Notes: generated from the sequence alone by a model not told the origin. A DNA stretch of 64,000 bases from Rhizomys pruinosus (GCA_009823505.1 VZQC01006589.1:6985564-7049563), one strand, 5' to 3'; counted from the first letter of the stretch, positions 21,010 to 32,370 are shown. Numbers and translations: made by a program.

Positions 21010-22060
21010 ATGAACGTACTATCCAATTCCAATTACTTATTTTAATCTCACAATGTTATCCTTTTATAGCATTTTTTGCCATTTGTGGTCTAGAGGAGCC
21101 ATTTTTGATCCTTAATATTTTGATTTCCTTGTCTGTCCTAGAGCTAGAAGACTTCCATTATATTTCTTGGACTTACATATGTAAGTTATCAGTCTACTAA
21201 GTCCTCCACCAGGGGAGATCTTACTTCATTTTGTGGAGAGTAACGGGCGAGATTTCATCTTTGTTAAGTGGTGGGGGGGGCAGGTACACATTGTTTGGCA
21301 CATGCTAGTAAAAGTTTGTTGAGGTGGTTTTCATTAACTTCAGGAGATTAATCCTTTCAGGGTGTCTGGCAACTGAGGCAAGTGAAATTGTATTCAATGA
21401 TTTTCTGTTGTTTATGCCCCACTCTCCATGAAGCAGATTCTCTGATATTCACTAATCTATTCTTTCAGTGGTCTTTTTAGCCTCTATCTTTTTACTTAAA
21501 TTCGTTTCTATTTGCATCTTCTCTCTTTCAATATACATGAGTTCAACAGTATTTAGTATAGACATTTGATGCACAGAATCTATCTTTGGATGTGAGAATC
21601 AGCGACAGGTTATTTGACTTGGTTAAGTAGGAAATGCCAGTCTTGCAGTGAGCTGTGGGATCCTTGGTCCAGGGATAAGAAAATGACTTAAAGTGTCACT
21701 TTCACTTGCCTGGAATTAAGTAATTAGTTTAGATGCAGCTCTGGGGACATCATGTCATATTTGAAAAAAGAGCATAGAAGTAAAGATTGTCTATAAAATG
21801 TCTATGGAAGAGGAGATCCCAATCAAGAGAATCTACAGGAGTTAAACACAGGAATCCACAGCTTCTTGTGCATCTGCGAGTGACTGTCCTCATAAGTCTC
21901 TTACTAGTGTTGACCCTGTGTTGTGATTGTCTGTGTTTTCCTAGAAACAGATCATGAACAAGGATGCCAAGCCACAGGGTGCATTTGTATGTGACCCCAG
22001 GAAACACTGGTAGGAAACAGCCTAGCCTCTGGCTCTTTTATGAAGATTTCTCATGTGCTT
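21010..22060. other. No recognised feature
   Basis: About 1 kb of unique-looking sequence with a G8 run at about 21273-21280. I see no exon, RNA gene or repeat that I can support. Confidence 0.45.
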
Positions 22061-22064
22061 TTTT

Positions 22065-22280
22065 TAGTATTTTATTTTTATTATTTAAATGCTCTGTTGC
22101 ATGTGTGTCTATGTGGGGTTATGTGATAAGAGTAAAGTGCCCTTGGGGTTGGGAGGTGTCAGATCCCCTAGAGCTGGAGTTGCAGGTGGTTGTGAGCAGC
22201 TCAAAGTGTGTTCTGTGAGCTAATCTTGAGTCCTCTGCAAGACCCACATGTGCTCTTAACCACAGAACCATGCTGCAGCT
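22065..22280 (-). mobile_element. B2 SINE, degenerate, minus strand
   Basis: T-rich tail at the left, then 'gatcccctagagctggagtt', 'gagtcctctgcaagaccca' and 'tgctcttaaccacagaacca' in B2 order on the minus strand. It is old, and no target duplication is identifiable. Confidence 0.8.
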
Positions 22281-23359
22281 GAACTTCCCATATTTCTGAG
22301 GCACTTTGCCAAGGACTGATGATGGTTATTCTTTTCAAGACGCACTGCCTATCTTCAATTCCAGACACATAACCAGAATTACTTCCTTCAAGCCTTCAAT
22401 AATATAAACATGTTCAGTGATTGTTACTCACATAATATGCAAAGTTCCATTTTCATTGTCTTTTCTTCTACACTCTTATTTCAAGCATAAGAAGTTTGTG
22501 ATTGTATTAAACCCCCCACCCAGATCATCTGAAATAATTTCTCCATCAGAGGACCCTTAATACAGTACAGTCAGACATAGAGTGGTCCCTTCCACATATA
22601 AGGTACCACAAGACCAGGTCTGGAGTATAGAATGTGGGCATCTTCTAGTGTTTGCTGTTCAATTTTCCACAAGGAAGCATCATTTCTGAAGGTGACAAAG
22701 CACTCAATTTTTTATTGATGTAGTTTGTGTCTTAATAAAGTCAACAGATCCCAGTGTCTCAGTGGTATGAGTGGGGGGAGGGGGCTGGGTGGAGGTCCTG
22801 CCCTTTTAATTCTGTCACCGATTTAAATGCTAAAGTCAAGCTGTCCCTGGAGTAAGCTACCTTCCACTCCTTGGCTTTATCCCTACTTATCCCTGATTTG
22901 CAAGCAAACTAATCCCCAGACTAACAATCAAGTTGTATCATTTTCTATGCCTAGATCTGAACAAATGGAAAAATAATCCTGCTTGCTTCCAGACACCAAT
23001 TTTCTTTTAATGATTACATACCAAATATTCTTAGACCAAAGTTTATACAGTTATGTTTTTGCTAAAATAAAGCAGCACTGAGACTGGTGTACAAATTACA
23101 GGCACCTGAGCAGTGTCTACAGGGAGGAAAGAGTAGTGGAACTACAGTTCTTTCTTGCGAAGTCTATTTATGGGAAATCATGGTAAAGGGGAAAATAATA
23201 TACTATTTACAACAAAATCTGAAGAAATAGGGTTCAAGCTAAGAAAATTTCTTACATAAATGAAGCATGTCTTTTCATTTTTCTTTTATGAACAATTGTT
23301 TTAAGGGAAATTCATTCAAGATGATTGTAGCTATCACTATCCTACACTCCCACATTTTA

Positions 23360-23362
<3 letters not shown>
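22281..23362. other. No recognised feature
   Basis: About 1.1 kb of unique-looking sequence. A G-rich stretch at 22770-22796 is the only compositional anomaly. Confidence 0.45.
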
Positions 23363-23399
<37 letters not shown>

Positions 23400-23409
23400 T
23401 ATTATATAT
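23363..23409. repeat. (TA)n microsatellite
   Basis: An uninterrupted run of alternating TA at 23363-23392, then a slightly imperfect continuation. Confidence 0.95.
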
Positions 23410-24124
23410 CACAATATAATCTTTCATCACACAGGGGAAGTTTGAAATATAAGGATTTTTTTCTTTGTGCTAAACATATGATTTTCCTGGTTCATTTGGT
23501 TTTCCCTCTTAAGAATCAGGGTTCCAAGGCACAGCTATTCCCCCCACCCATTTGCTGCCTCCATTGAGTGTTTTTCTGTAGTTTGGCATCAAGTGCTATA
23601 TAAATTGTGTTGTGAGAATGATATCTCCTACTAATTTTTACCCTTTACCTTGTTTAAAGCCACAATTTTCCACATGTGACATTTGGTTAAGGAAAGATGA
23701 ATGGGCTTTGGAGAAATTTTCAGTCCAGTGTGTACTCCAGCTTGTGCTGCCTGGGAACAGGTGTTTGTTAGAGCAATCTTTGCTTAAGTAAATCAGAAAA
23801 GAATAGCTTTTGTATGTGAAGCTGATTACCACTCCAGGTGGGCTCCATCCAGCTTTTGTAGGTAATTGTATTTTCCCTCACTCAAGATTGACTTCTTAGG
23901 AAATATCTATGTGTCTGCAGGGATCTCTGTGTGCTTTCCTGTGGACAGTCTCTGTGAATCTGATGGGTCCAGTGGGTACAGGAACATTTAATGGCAGAAG
24001 AGTCGGCATCAGTCAAGACAATGTTCAGGGATGTCCTCAGATATGAGAAGACTGGGAGAATGTTGAGGATCTTTAATTTTTTTCAGAGCTGGCTAGAAAC
24101 TGGTGCAAATCAGATGACAGTAGA
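23410..24124. other. No recognised feature
   Basis: Unique-looking sequence up to the first 32-bp minisatellite. Confidence 0.45.
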
Positions 24125-24220
24125 CTCTGGCCACGGAAAGTCCTCATCCCTTCCAACTCTGGCCACGGAAAGTCCTCACCCCCTCCGACTCTGGCCACAG
24201 AAAGTCCTCATCCCCTCAAG
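24125..24220. repeat. 32-bp minisatellite, locus 1 (3 units)
   Basis: Three consecutive 32-bp units starting ctctggccac, with a few substitutions between units. The same unit occurs four times at 25909-26036. Confidence 0.95.
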
Positions 24221-24331
24221 TTTTCATTAACTCTTTGCTTTTTCAGAGTTTTAATGGACAACCATGATGTTCACTTGTTCAAAGCCCTTTTGTCTTGGTG
24301 AATCTCCAACCCTTCAAAACAATCGCAGTTG
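24221..24331. repeat. Local duplicated segment, copy 1
   Basis: About 110 bp after the minisatellite is repeated nearly identically at 26037-26149, in the same orientation. Similarity stops at cagttggg in both copies. Confidence 0.93.
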
Positions 24332-24589
24332 GGCAAGAGAAATGGCCCTGTTGGTAAAGGTTGAGGCCATGGTCCCTGGGTAAGTGAGGTTGAGGAGGAA
24401 ATATGCTTCTATCTCCCTTTCTCTGATATCAAAATTCTCCTTTCTTTCCTGTTTCTCTTTCCTGGTTGTTACAACACAAAGGGGACGTCAGGACCAAGGG
24501 CAAAGATATATCTATTCCTGCTGCAGGTAACGACCCTACCAGCAGGAAACAATTCTGTGTGGAGAGACAGAAGGCACCGAATCCTTGTG
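24332..24589. other. No recognised feature
   Basis: Unique-looking sequence between the local duplication and an LTR-like repeat. Confidence 0.35.
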
Positions 24590-24965
24590 CTGAGTGTGGA
24601 GGTTTGAAAGAGAAAACTACCCTGCCACAGGCTCACGAATTGGAACACTTGTTCCTCAGATGGGGTTGCTCTTTGTGGAGGAGCTGTGGCCTTGCTGGAG
24701 GAAGCACGCCACTGGGGTGGACGTGAGAGGTCACATACTTCCAATTGATTTCACTGCTTCTTGTTTTCCATTAGAGATAGGACCTCTCAGTTATTGGTGC
24801 TGCAACCATTCCAGCTGCCTGCCGACATGACTCCCAAATGGTGGACTCTTCCCCTCTGGAACCATAAGCCAATATAAACTCTTCCATCAATAACTTGCCA
24901 TTGTCATGTTTTTTTTTTTTTTTTTTTTTTTTTTATCACAGCAAAAGAAACAACTGATACAAAAG
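24590..24965 (+). mobile_element. MaLR/ORR1-like LTR, plus strand
   Basis: It follows the order ggtttgaaa... / gtggccttgctggaggaag / cactggggtgg / ccataagccaatataaactct / ttgccattgtcatg / cacagcaaaagaaa, typical of a rodent LTR family resembling ORR1. A 26-nt poly-T run (24909-24934) interrupts the segment between 'gtcatg' and 'ttatcacagc'. The family name is tentative. Confidence 0.65.
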
Positions 24966-25376
24966 TCTGCAAAGACGTTTGCCAAGATCAACAAGAATAG
25001 GCAATACAGTCTACAAAAAAGGATGCTTGAATGATGATCTTCTATCAGAAGCAAACACCATTCTTTTCTCAAAAAGAAAGAGAATGTATGATTTAAATAG
25101 TATGATCTGGTCACTGTACAACTGACAAAGGAAATTAAGGATGATTTGAAATGTTAGTGACTGTGTGGAATAAAAAATCAACTTCTGATATTAAAAAATT
25201 CTCACTCTAAATTTACAATAATATCATAATGTGTGGAATTTTAGAATTCTTAGAATATATAAGGTGTCCTCTTTTTATCTACAGATATTTCAGTGACTTT
25301 CTTAGTCTCCCACTCAGTCCACTGATCATCCAATATTCATGAGTATTCTGTGATATTCATGTTTTTTTAACTTTGA
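24966..25376. other. No recognised feature
   Basis: Unique-looking AT-rich sequence leading into the inverted repeat. Confidence 0.4.
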
Positions 25377-25612
25377 TTTGTGAATAAAAACTCCCAGAAA
25401 AAGCTGTACCTTCAAAAGTACCTTCTCTAAGGGCAATTGACTGATTATAATTTCAATGACTGAAGAGATTGGAATGTGGGGAGTCCAGAGGCAAATTATC
25501 TTGTGCCATCACAGCTTTGTGATCTTTGCGTTTACATAAATGGACTATTAGGTCCACTAATGGCAGACAGTGCTTGGGGCCTATGATAGAAGCTTCTCTA
25601 CTCTGCTGTACC
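25377..25612. repeat. Left arm of a long inverted repeat
   Basis: The reverse complement matches 26148-26402 over about 235 bp with around ten mismatches, a 1-bp indel and an 18-bp length difference near the inner end. The arms are separated by 535 bp. Confidence 0.95.
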
Positions 25613-25908
25613 TCATCACTCTTGTGTTTCCACCAATGTTTTTAAAAAGTGTATTGATTTATAGCTTTCTTGGTTCTGATACCATGAAAACTTCACAAAT
25701 TACCTCTATGTCATGACATGAGATTTGGAGTGAGCTAAATCTGTTTTCCTGGGATATTACCATATACATACCATATATACATATATACATACCATATACA
25801 TTACATATACATTTGGCCACAGAATAAGTTATCTCTTCATCCTATGACATGAAACTTATTTTTGTTTTTGTTTTTGTTTTGTTCTGTTGTTTTGTTTTGT
25901 TTTGTAGA
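25613..25908. other. Loop sequence with AT-rich simple repeats
   Basis: Part of the spacer of the inverted repeat. It contains an imperfect (ACATAT)-type stretch (25758-25812) and a (TTTTG)n stretch (25859-25906). Confidence 0.7.
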
Positions 25909-26036
25909 CTCTGGCCACGGAAAGTCCTCATCCCCTCCAACTCCAGCCACGGAAAGTCCTCATTCCCTCCAACTCTGGCCATGGAAAGTCCTCATCCTCT
26001 CCAACTCTGGCCACGGAAAGTCCTCACCCCCTCGAG
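25909..26036. repeat. 32-bp minisatellite, locus 2 (4 units)
   Basis: Four 32-bp units of the same sequence as 24125-24220, with unit-to-unit substitutions. It lies inside the loop of the inverted repeat. Confidence 0.95.
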
Positions 26037-26149
26037 TTTTCATTAACTCTTTGCTTTTTCAGAGTTTTGATGGACAACCATGATGTTCACTTGTTCAAAG
26101 CCCTTTTGTCTTGGTGAATCTCCAACCCTTCAAAACAATCACAGTTGGG
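26037..26149. repeat. Local duplicated segment, copy 2
   Basis: Near-identical to 24221-24331. It ends at the first base pairs of the right inverted arm, so the duplication boundary and the inversion boundary coincide. Confidence 0.93.
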
Positions 26150-26402
26150 TACAGCAGAGTGGAGAAGCCTCTATCATAGGCCCCAAGCACTGTCTGCCAT
26201 TAGGCTTAGCTTTATCCTTAGTGGACCTAGTAGTCCATTTCTGTAAACACAAAGATCACAAAGCTGTGATGGCACAAGATAATTTGCCTCTGGACTCCCC
26301 ACATTCCAATCTCTTTAGTCATTGAAATTATAATCAGTCAATTGCCCTTAGAGAAGGTACATTTTGAAGGTACAGCTTTTTCTGGGAGTTTTTATTCACA
26401 AA
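26148..26402. repeat. Right arm of the long inverted repeat
   Basis: Reverse complement of 25377-25612. It has an extra 18 bp near 26203-26220 relative to the left arm. Confidence 0.95.
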
Positions 26403-27078
26403 AAGAATCCACAGATTCTGCCAACATTTATGTATATCAAAGCATTGCAGGAGATGTTTTGAATACAGTTCTTATGGAAAATGCAGCCCATATCTTCTTG
26501 GACCTTCCAGTTTATGTATTGACTTACAGACCAATGTAGAAAACACGGAACATGAAGGCGAGTTTGAGTGGATAGCATGGTCAAGGAGAAGCAAGTGGAG
26601 AGGTAGTGTTTTATCACAGATTTGAGCAAGATAAAGAACTCTGCTGTATGACTGTTTGAATGTACCAGACAATAGGAAAAAAAGATGGGATGAATAGAAA
26701 ACAGAAACACCTTTGACATAGCACTCTGGGAATGTCCATGCAGCTAGGGATCCCTAGTATAATCCTTTTGGCTGGAATAGATACAGTTTTGAAGTACTTT
26801 CTACACTTCACACCCCTCTTCTCACTGCTGAAGACCCACCTACATTAATCTTTGATGGCCTAACTTGCAAAATGGTTTCCTATCTGCTATTTCATTGGAA
26901 AATATGATGACCCAGGCAGGAGTGATATTCCTATTTTACAGTGAATACAAGGTATGTACAAATGGCCACATGTTCCTTCCCGAGATGGGATGCTTTTTGG
27001 CCACTGTGAAGCACTTTACCACTGGTTCCTTCCTTCTAATTGATTGTCTAAATATTCCCTACAGTCATGAGCATGCAC
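26403..27078. other. No recognised feature
   Basis: Unique-looking sequence. Short overlapping frames at 26396-26811 have no domain. Confidence 0.4.
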
Positions 27079-27472
27079 TGTTCTGGGTAGCTTTAGTTTC
27101 AATTTGACACACCTGGGTTGATGGAGCCTCAGTAGGGGAATTGGCTCCATTGGACTGGCCTGTCGCCATGTCTGTGGAGTATTTGTCTTGATTATTGAGC
27201 AATGTGGGAGGGCCTGGCCCACTATGGGTGGTACCACCCCTGGGTAGGTGGTTCTGCACTGCATAGGAAAGCAGGCTGCACATGGGCCAGGGGAGTAAGC
27301 CAGTAAGCAGCATTCCTCCATGGCCTGTGCTTCAGCTCCTGACTCCAGGTTCCTGCCCTGAGTTCCTACCTTGGGCTCCCTAAGTGATGATGTAAGATAA
27401 ATAAACCCTTTCCTCCTGAAGTTGGTATTGGTCAGAGTGCTTTGTCACAGAACCTGAAAGCAAACTAGAACA
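27079..27472 (+). repeat. Left LTR of the ERVL-like element
   Basis: Starts TG, ends CA (ctagaaca). Contains 'cactatgggtggtaccaccc', an AATAAA at about 27399-27404 (gataaataaaccc) and 'ttggtcagagtgctttgtca', all shared with the right LTR. Confidence 0.75.
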
Positions 27473-27477
27473 GAAAT

Positions 27478-27495
27478 TGGTACCAGAGAATGGGC
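27478..27495 (+). promoter_or_regulatory. Primer-binding site, tRNA-Leu type
   Basis: The 18-nt tggtaccagagaatgggc agrees with the complement of a tRNA-Leu(UAA) 3' end at the first nine bases and again at TGGG. ERVL/MaLR elements commonly use tRNA-Leu. The match is from memory of the tRNA. Confidence 0.6.
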
Positions 27496-28552
27496 TATTG
27501 CTGTCATGGACCTGACTTTGGCGTTTTGGGGGAGGATTGTGGAAGCATTTGGAACTTTGGGCTGGACAAGTCATTGAATGCTTAGGGTTTGTTGCTGTGG
27601 AGCTTTGAACACTTATGCTGAAAGAGCTGTAGATGATGAAGGCCTGGCTTGTGAAGCTTCAAAGGGAAGCAGAGATCATCATGACTATATGATATTTTTG
27701 AATTGAGAATCTATGGGTTCTGGTTGGCTGGGGCATGAAGAATCATGTAAGTAACAAGAGACCAGAAACACTGTGATGAAATCTTATGGGAAGCATCGCC
27801 TTGGGGTCAACACACAGAGGTGGGGTCCAGAAGGGGCCCAACATTCCATCACAAGCCGGAAAGCAGGACTAGGTAAGGTGTAAGTGGTCTCCTACATGGT
27901 TCTGCTGTTGAAATGTGAAGGGGTCACAGAGAGCAGCTGAGACTTGGCACTAAGAGAGGTCAAGAAAGGCAAAGTGCAGCTCAGTTGCAGTGAAGACCCC
28001 AGGATTCCAGGGGTCATGGAGAGAAGCTGAGGCTTTGCACCAGGGGAGGTCAGAAGAGACCATTAGTGAAGGTGCTGCCTCAGTTCCAGTGGAAACCCCA
28101 GCTTTTTGGAGATGTCAGGACTGTGGATGGGATGACCACCAAGAGCAGTGGCAGGTGTAAAATGGAGCTGGCCTGGGCCTGCAAGACCAGCTGTGGATGG
28201 CAGAGTCAGAGAAGGGGAGCTGCCAAAACCCTTTGGAGCCCAGAAGAACATGAGTTAATCCCAGATGTCCAGCCTTGAGCTACTTTGCTGGACTTAGGTT
28301 TTGCTTAGGTTTGTGCCTGATTTGTTCCTTTGAAATAAGACAATATTTGCTTTGGATTTTGCAGGAACCCACAATTAGAATTTTAAAAGACTGAATTTTT
28401 TAGTGTTAGGACTTTTTAAGGACTGTGGGGCTTTGAAGGTTGTACTTATTTTGTGGTACTAATGTAAACATCATATCTTGCAGATAAAGAATGGAAAGGT
28501 GGTGGTTTAATAGCATTGTGTTTTGAATGTCAAGTTGACAAGGGGTCAATTA
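27496..28552 (+). other. Non-coding interior of the ERVL-like element
   Basis: About 1.06 kb with 'attgtggaagcatttggaac' near the start, a pattern familiar from MaLR-type interiors. Frames at 28063-28278 are short and lack domains. No convincing polypurine tract is visible; aagaatggaaaggtgg (about 28487-28502) is the nearest candidate. Confidence 0.55.
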
Positions 28553-29166
28553 TGCTGGATAGCTTTAGTGTCAATTTGACACACCTTGGTTGAGGGAGCA
28601 TCAATTGGGGAATTTCCTTCATGTGGCCATGTCTGTGGAGTATTGTCATGACTGTTGAGTGATATGGGAGGGACCAGCCCATTATGGGTGGTACTGCCCC
28701 TGGATAGGTGGCTCTGTACTGTGTGAAAAAGTAGGCTGAGGGGCTGGAGAAATGGCTCAGCAGTTAAGACCACCAACTGCTCACATAGAGGACCAGGATT
28801 TGATTCCCAGCACCCACATGGTGGCTAAAAACCATCTTAAATTACAGTTCCAGGGGAATCCAATGCCCTCTCCTGACCTCCACATTATTGCATGACATAG
28901 GTGCACCAACCTGCATTCAGACACTACACTCATACACATAAAAATAAAGCAGGCTGAGCATGGGGCAGGGGAGCAAGCCAGTAAGCAACATTCCTCCATG
29001 GCCTGTGCTTCAGCTCCTGACTCCAGGTTCTTGCCCCGAGTTCCTACCTTGCACTCCTTAAGTGATGAATTGTGACCTGGGAGATGTAAAATTAATAAAC
29101 TATTTCCTCCCCAAGTTGGTATTGGTCAGAGTGTTTTGTCACAGCAATGGAAAGCAAGCTAGAACA
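28553..29166 (+). repeat. Right LTR of the ERVL-like element, interrupted by B2
   Basis: Parallels the left LTR: 'agctttagtgtcaatttgac', 'attatgggtggtactgcccc', 'ggcctgtgcttcagctcctg', 'taataaactatttcctcc'. A B2 is inserted at 28741-28948. Confidence 0.75.
28728..28960 (+). mobile_element. B2 SINE nested in the right LTR, plus strand
   Basis: Insert about 28741-28948, flanked by aagtaggctgag and aagcaggctgag (11/12). It has the B2 head, B box and tail but lacks the 17-bp internal duplication, so it is an older B2 type and post-dates the LTR. Confidence 0.9.
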
Positions 29167-29462
29167 ACTGACCATTACCCATGTCCTCATTCCTCCTGTA
29201 AGCTGGCTGGCTATTTCAATTTGTTTCTTCAAGCCTTGTATAATGACCAACATGAACGATTCTCACCCTGCATTCACTTGGAGTTCTTTGTAGAAAATGT
29301 GTTATACAGAACACACTCATGGATCTACCTGTCCATCTCTTTACCTGCTCACCAGCATCACTGACTCTGTGTTTTCATCATTGGCATGTGGAGCATTAAC
29401 TGTGTGGCCTGTTACTGGAGCAGGCAACAAGGAAAGTGTTTTCTGTTTTCTGATGTGGGCAC
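29167..29462. other. No recognised feature
   Basis: Unique-looking sequence to the right of the LTR element. Confidence 0.35.
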
Positions 29463-29672
29463 TTACAGGTACAAATTTCCCTCTTAGGACTGCTTTTAAA
29501 GTATCCCACAGATTTTTTTTCTTTTTATGTTGTATTGTCTTTTTTCTTTCAGTCCCATGAATACTTTACTTTCACTCTTTATTTCTTCCCAAACCTGACC
29601 CATTCATTATTCAGGATTGTGTTGTTTAGTATCCATGTGTTCTTGTGCTTAGTAGGGGTTATTGGAGATTTC
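29463..29672 (-). pseudogene. L1 ORF2 endonuclease/linker fragment, minus strand
   Basis: Plus-strand phrases 'tcccaaacctgacccattca', 'ttcaggattgtgttgtttag' and 'atccatgtgttcttgtgct' match the same region of L1-A (13930-14000) and L1-B (58910-58960). Decayed. Confidence 0.85.
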
Positions 29673-29965
29673 TTTTTTTATGCCAATGTTTTATTGAAGC
29701 TCTGTGCATTTCATACAAAATTACATTACAAATCAAATCTAGCCCTGTTTCCCCTCCCTCCCCCCCCACCAGAGCTCATGCATTCTCCCAAACATGTTTT
29801 TCATCTTTTTCTCAGTCTCTCTCAAAATTCTTGATGCAGAAGTTTACTGTTTTGAGCAGAAGTTCACAGTTTCAGTCAGTTCTTTGACACAGTCTTTTCT
29901 GTTGTTGTTGTTGTTGTTATTCCTTCCAATATGCATCACTCAAAAATATGCATGCCACATATATC
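29673..29965 (-). mobile_element. L1 3' UTR fragment, minus strand
   Basis: A 5'-truncated L1 end. Reverse-complemented it has the G-rich tract (C-rich on plus at about 29749-29768), a 'tatgaaatgcacagagcttc'-type end and an AATAAA-like signal. It lies on the 3' side of the ORF2 scrap in a position that one element could not produce, so it is a separate insertion. A (TTG)n stretch lies at 29900-29917. Confidence 0.75.
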
Positions 29966-30094
29966 ATAAGTTTTAGCATCATCAGCTTATGATTTTTTTT
30001 ATTAGGCTGAAAAATATCATGTTTGAATTCTCCTCTTTAGCAAAACCAAACCACCGTCAGTTCTGCCCTTGTGTTTCACACTGGGGTTTTCCCT

Positions 30095-30420
30095 TCCCCA
30101 TGGTCACAAAATGAGGTCCAGTAAGCACTGTATCCTGTATTGATCTTCCTGTACTGGTCTCCATGATACAGCCTGGGTAGTCCAACAATAGCAGTCTATA
30201 CTCCGAAGAGGCTGAAACCCCAGTAGTAGCTCAGTCCACAAGTTGGATGTCTCAGCAGTCCCCATCTGGCACTGAAACTTTGGAGGATTCTTGGAGAGAC
30301 ATGAATCTTCAGTCCATATTGAAAGGGTGAAAAGCTGTCTTCTCACATCTTTGAAGGATGGCAAAAGCAGTAGCAGCCGCAGGGTAGCTGCACTTGCCAG
30401 TAAGACAGGCAAAACAACTG
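30095..30420 (-). mobile_element. MaLR-like LTR fragment, minus strand
   Basis: It resembles 52870-53010: 'gatgtctcagcagtccccat' here and 'gatgtctcagtagtcccaat' there, continuing for about 150 bp. Both appear to be the reverse complement of the same LTR family. Confidence 0.55.
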
Positions 30421-30497
30421 TGTTCTTTTTTCTTTTTTTTTTACTTTTTGTCTTTTTACTAAGATCTCAAGTTTTATACCTGAAGTACAATTTTTCA

Positions 30498-30508
30498 GGT
30501 CTTACTAT

Positions 30509-30543
<35 letters not shown>

Positions 30544-30547
30544 TTTC
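30498..30547. repeat. (ATTT)n microsatellite
   Basis: About a dozen uninterrupted ATTT units. Confidence 0.95.
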
Positions 30548-31340
30548 TGGTTATACTTTCCTTTTGGATGTTTAAAGCCACACAGTTAGCCCAAATTAAC
30601 CAAGGTTTTTGTTTTCTCAAGGTCAGTTGAGGATCTGCTTCTCAAAGGTCACTCAGGTTTTTTGGAGGGGGAGGGAGCACTTGGATCCTTTTGGCTTTTT
30701 CAATCACCAGTTCCATCTACTCAAGGACAAAGTTAGGTCTTACTAGACCAGGCTTCCCTTTTTGAAGCATGAGAAGACTTTCCTCTTTAAAGACTGGACA
30801 CTGGCTGAAGTCCCATTAGTGGATCTCCAAGACCTCATTGCATAGGAAGACTGGTGACTCACATTTGCAGGACATTTCAAGAGATGCCCCCACGCATAGT
30901 CCCCTGGGACTTAGTTGACCTCTGAGGTCAAGGAGCAAAGTTATGACTTTGACCCTCAGCCAAATTGGTATGGGCATTAAGTATGATCGTTAAGCATCCA
31001 GAAAGGCTGTTACAGCAGCCTGATATTTTTAACTACTTTATAATATTTTAGAAAATGCTTGGACAAAAGCTCAAGCAGCCTTGTATAAGAAATACTAAGA
31101 AGCACCCCTATAAAATAAATACTATGGTTAGACATAATGTCATGACAGTTTTTCCCACATTACTTTGATCTTATATTACTCTAAAATATACATACATACA
31201 TATCCTTCATACATATACCAAAGCTTCCTAACTCTGAAAATAAATGGTAGCTTAGTTCTAGAACCTGTAAAGGGATTCACAATGTAAGAGCACAGTTGCT
31301 TCCAGATCACATTAACATTGCTCAGTTTGCCTTACAACTA
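30548..31340. other. No recognised feature
   Basis: Unique-looking sequence. I cannot assign it to an element. Confidence 0.4.
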
Positions 31341-31344
31341 GGTA

Positions 31345-32370
31345 ATTCATATTACAGGTCTATAGTCATAAAACCAGCTTGGCACTGCCACAAAAACAGA
31401 CCTGTAGACCAATGGAACAAAACTGAAATTCCAAACTTGAGCATATACAATTTCAGCCACCTCATATTTGACAAGGGGTCCAAGAAGACACAATGGAGAA
31501 AAGACAGCATCTTCAGCAAGTGGTGTTGGCAAAACTGGATCACCACTTGTAGAAGAATAAAGTTAACCCCTCTCTCTTGCCCTGTACAAAAGTCAACTCC
31601 AGATTGATCAAAGACCTCAATGTGAAACCACAAACTCTGAAGGTGATAGAAGAAAAAGTTGGCAGCTTCCTACAAGACATAGGCATAGGAAAACATTTCC
31701 TAAATCAGACAGCAGCTGTGCAAGAATTAAGGTCTACAATTGACAAATGGGACCTCATTAAACTCAAAAACTTCTTTACATCCAAAGAAACCATAAAGGA
31801 AATGAAGAGAAAACCTACAGAGTGGGAGGAAACCTTCACCACAGATACGTCTGACAAAGCATTGATTTCCAGAATATATAAACTACTCAAATAAACAAAG
31901 AAGAAAAAAAACAAATGACTCACTCAAAAGATGGAGCAAAGAGCTAAACAGAGACTTCACAATTGAGGAATTAGAGATGGCTGAGAAACACCTTAAGAAG
32001 TGTTCAATGGCCAGGCATGGTGGCATATGCCTTTAATCCTAGCACTTGGTAGGCAGAGGCAGGCAGATCTTTGTGAGTTCAAGGCCAGCCTGGTCTACAG
32101 AGTGAGTTCCAGGAGCTGGGGCTACAGGGAGACCCTGTCTCGAAAATACCAAAAAAAAAAAAACAAAAAAAAAAAGAAAAAAAGAAGTGTTCAACCATCA
32201 CTAATAATTAAGGAAATGCAAATTTAAAACCACTTTAAGATATCATCTCATCCAATAAGACTGCTAGGGTCAAGAAAAAAAAAAATGATACCAAGTGCTG
32301 GAGAGGTTGTAGGGAAAGGGAATACTCACTCCCACTGCTGGTGGGAATGTAAACCTACAACCAAATTCCC
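31345..32370 (+). pseudogene. L1 ORF2 C-terminal pseudogene
   Basis: Two overlapping frames give YYRSIVIKPAWH..., HLIFDKGSKKTQWRKDS and then DKWDLIKLKNFFTSKETIK, all in the region between the RT and the Cys-rich domain of L1 ORF2. The motif leading to the Cys domain (KKCS) is cut by the B1 insertion. This segment contains the roughly 650 bp that L1-A lacks and so serves as a local reference for that deletion. Confidence 0.88.
31995..32194 (+). mobile_element. B1 SINE, plus strand, with 13-bp target duplication
   Basis: Insert about 32008-32181. It begins ggccaggcatggtggcata, includes 'gttcaaggccagcctggtct' and ends with an A-rich tail. Perfect 13-bp repeat aagaagtgttcaa at 31995-32007 and 32182-32194. 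Inserted into L1 ORF2. Confidence 0.97.

Larger units (their letters stand above)
27079..29166 (+). mobile_element. ERVL-like LTR element with two LTRs and non-coding interior
   Basis: Two related direct LTRs (27079-27472 and 28553-29166, the second enlarged by a nested B2) flank about 1.1 kb. Six bases after the left LTR lies tggtaccag...tgggct, which matches the expected 18-nt primer site for tRNA-Leu except for a few positions. The interior has no gag, protease or polymerase frame that I can see, as in non-autonomous MaLR-type elements, which are thought to rely on enzymes from related elements. I cannot confirm a target duplication. The element is old and diverged. Confidence 0.7.

Noticed and set aside
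27016..27321. 101-codon minus-strand frame and a similar one near 28781-28999
   Set aside because: They run antisense through the two LTRs of the ERVL-like element (and the nested B2); similarity reflects LTR repetition.
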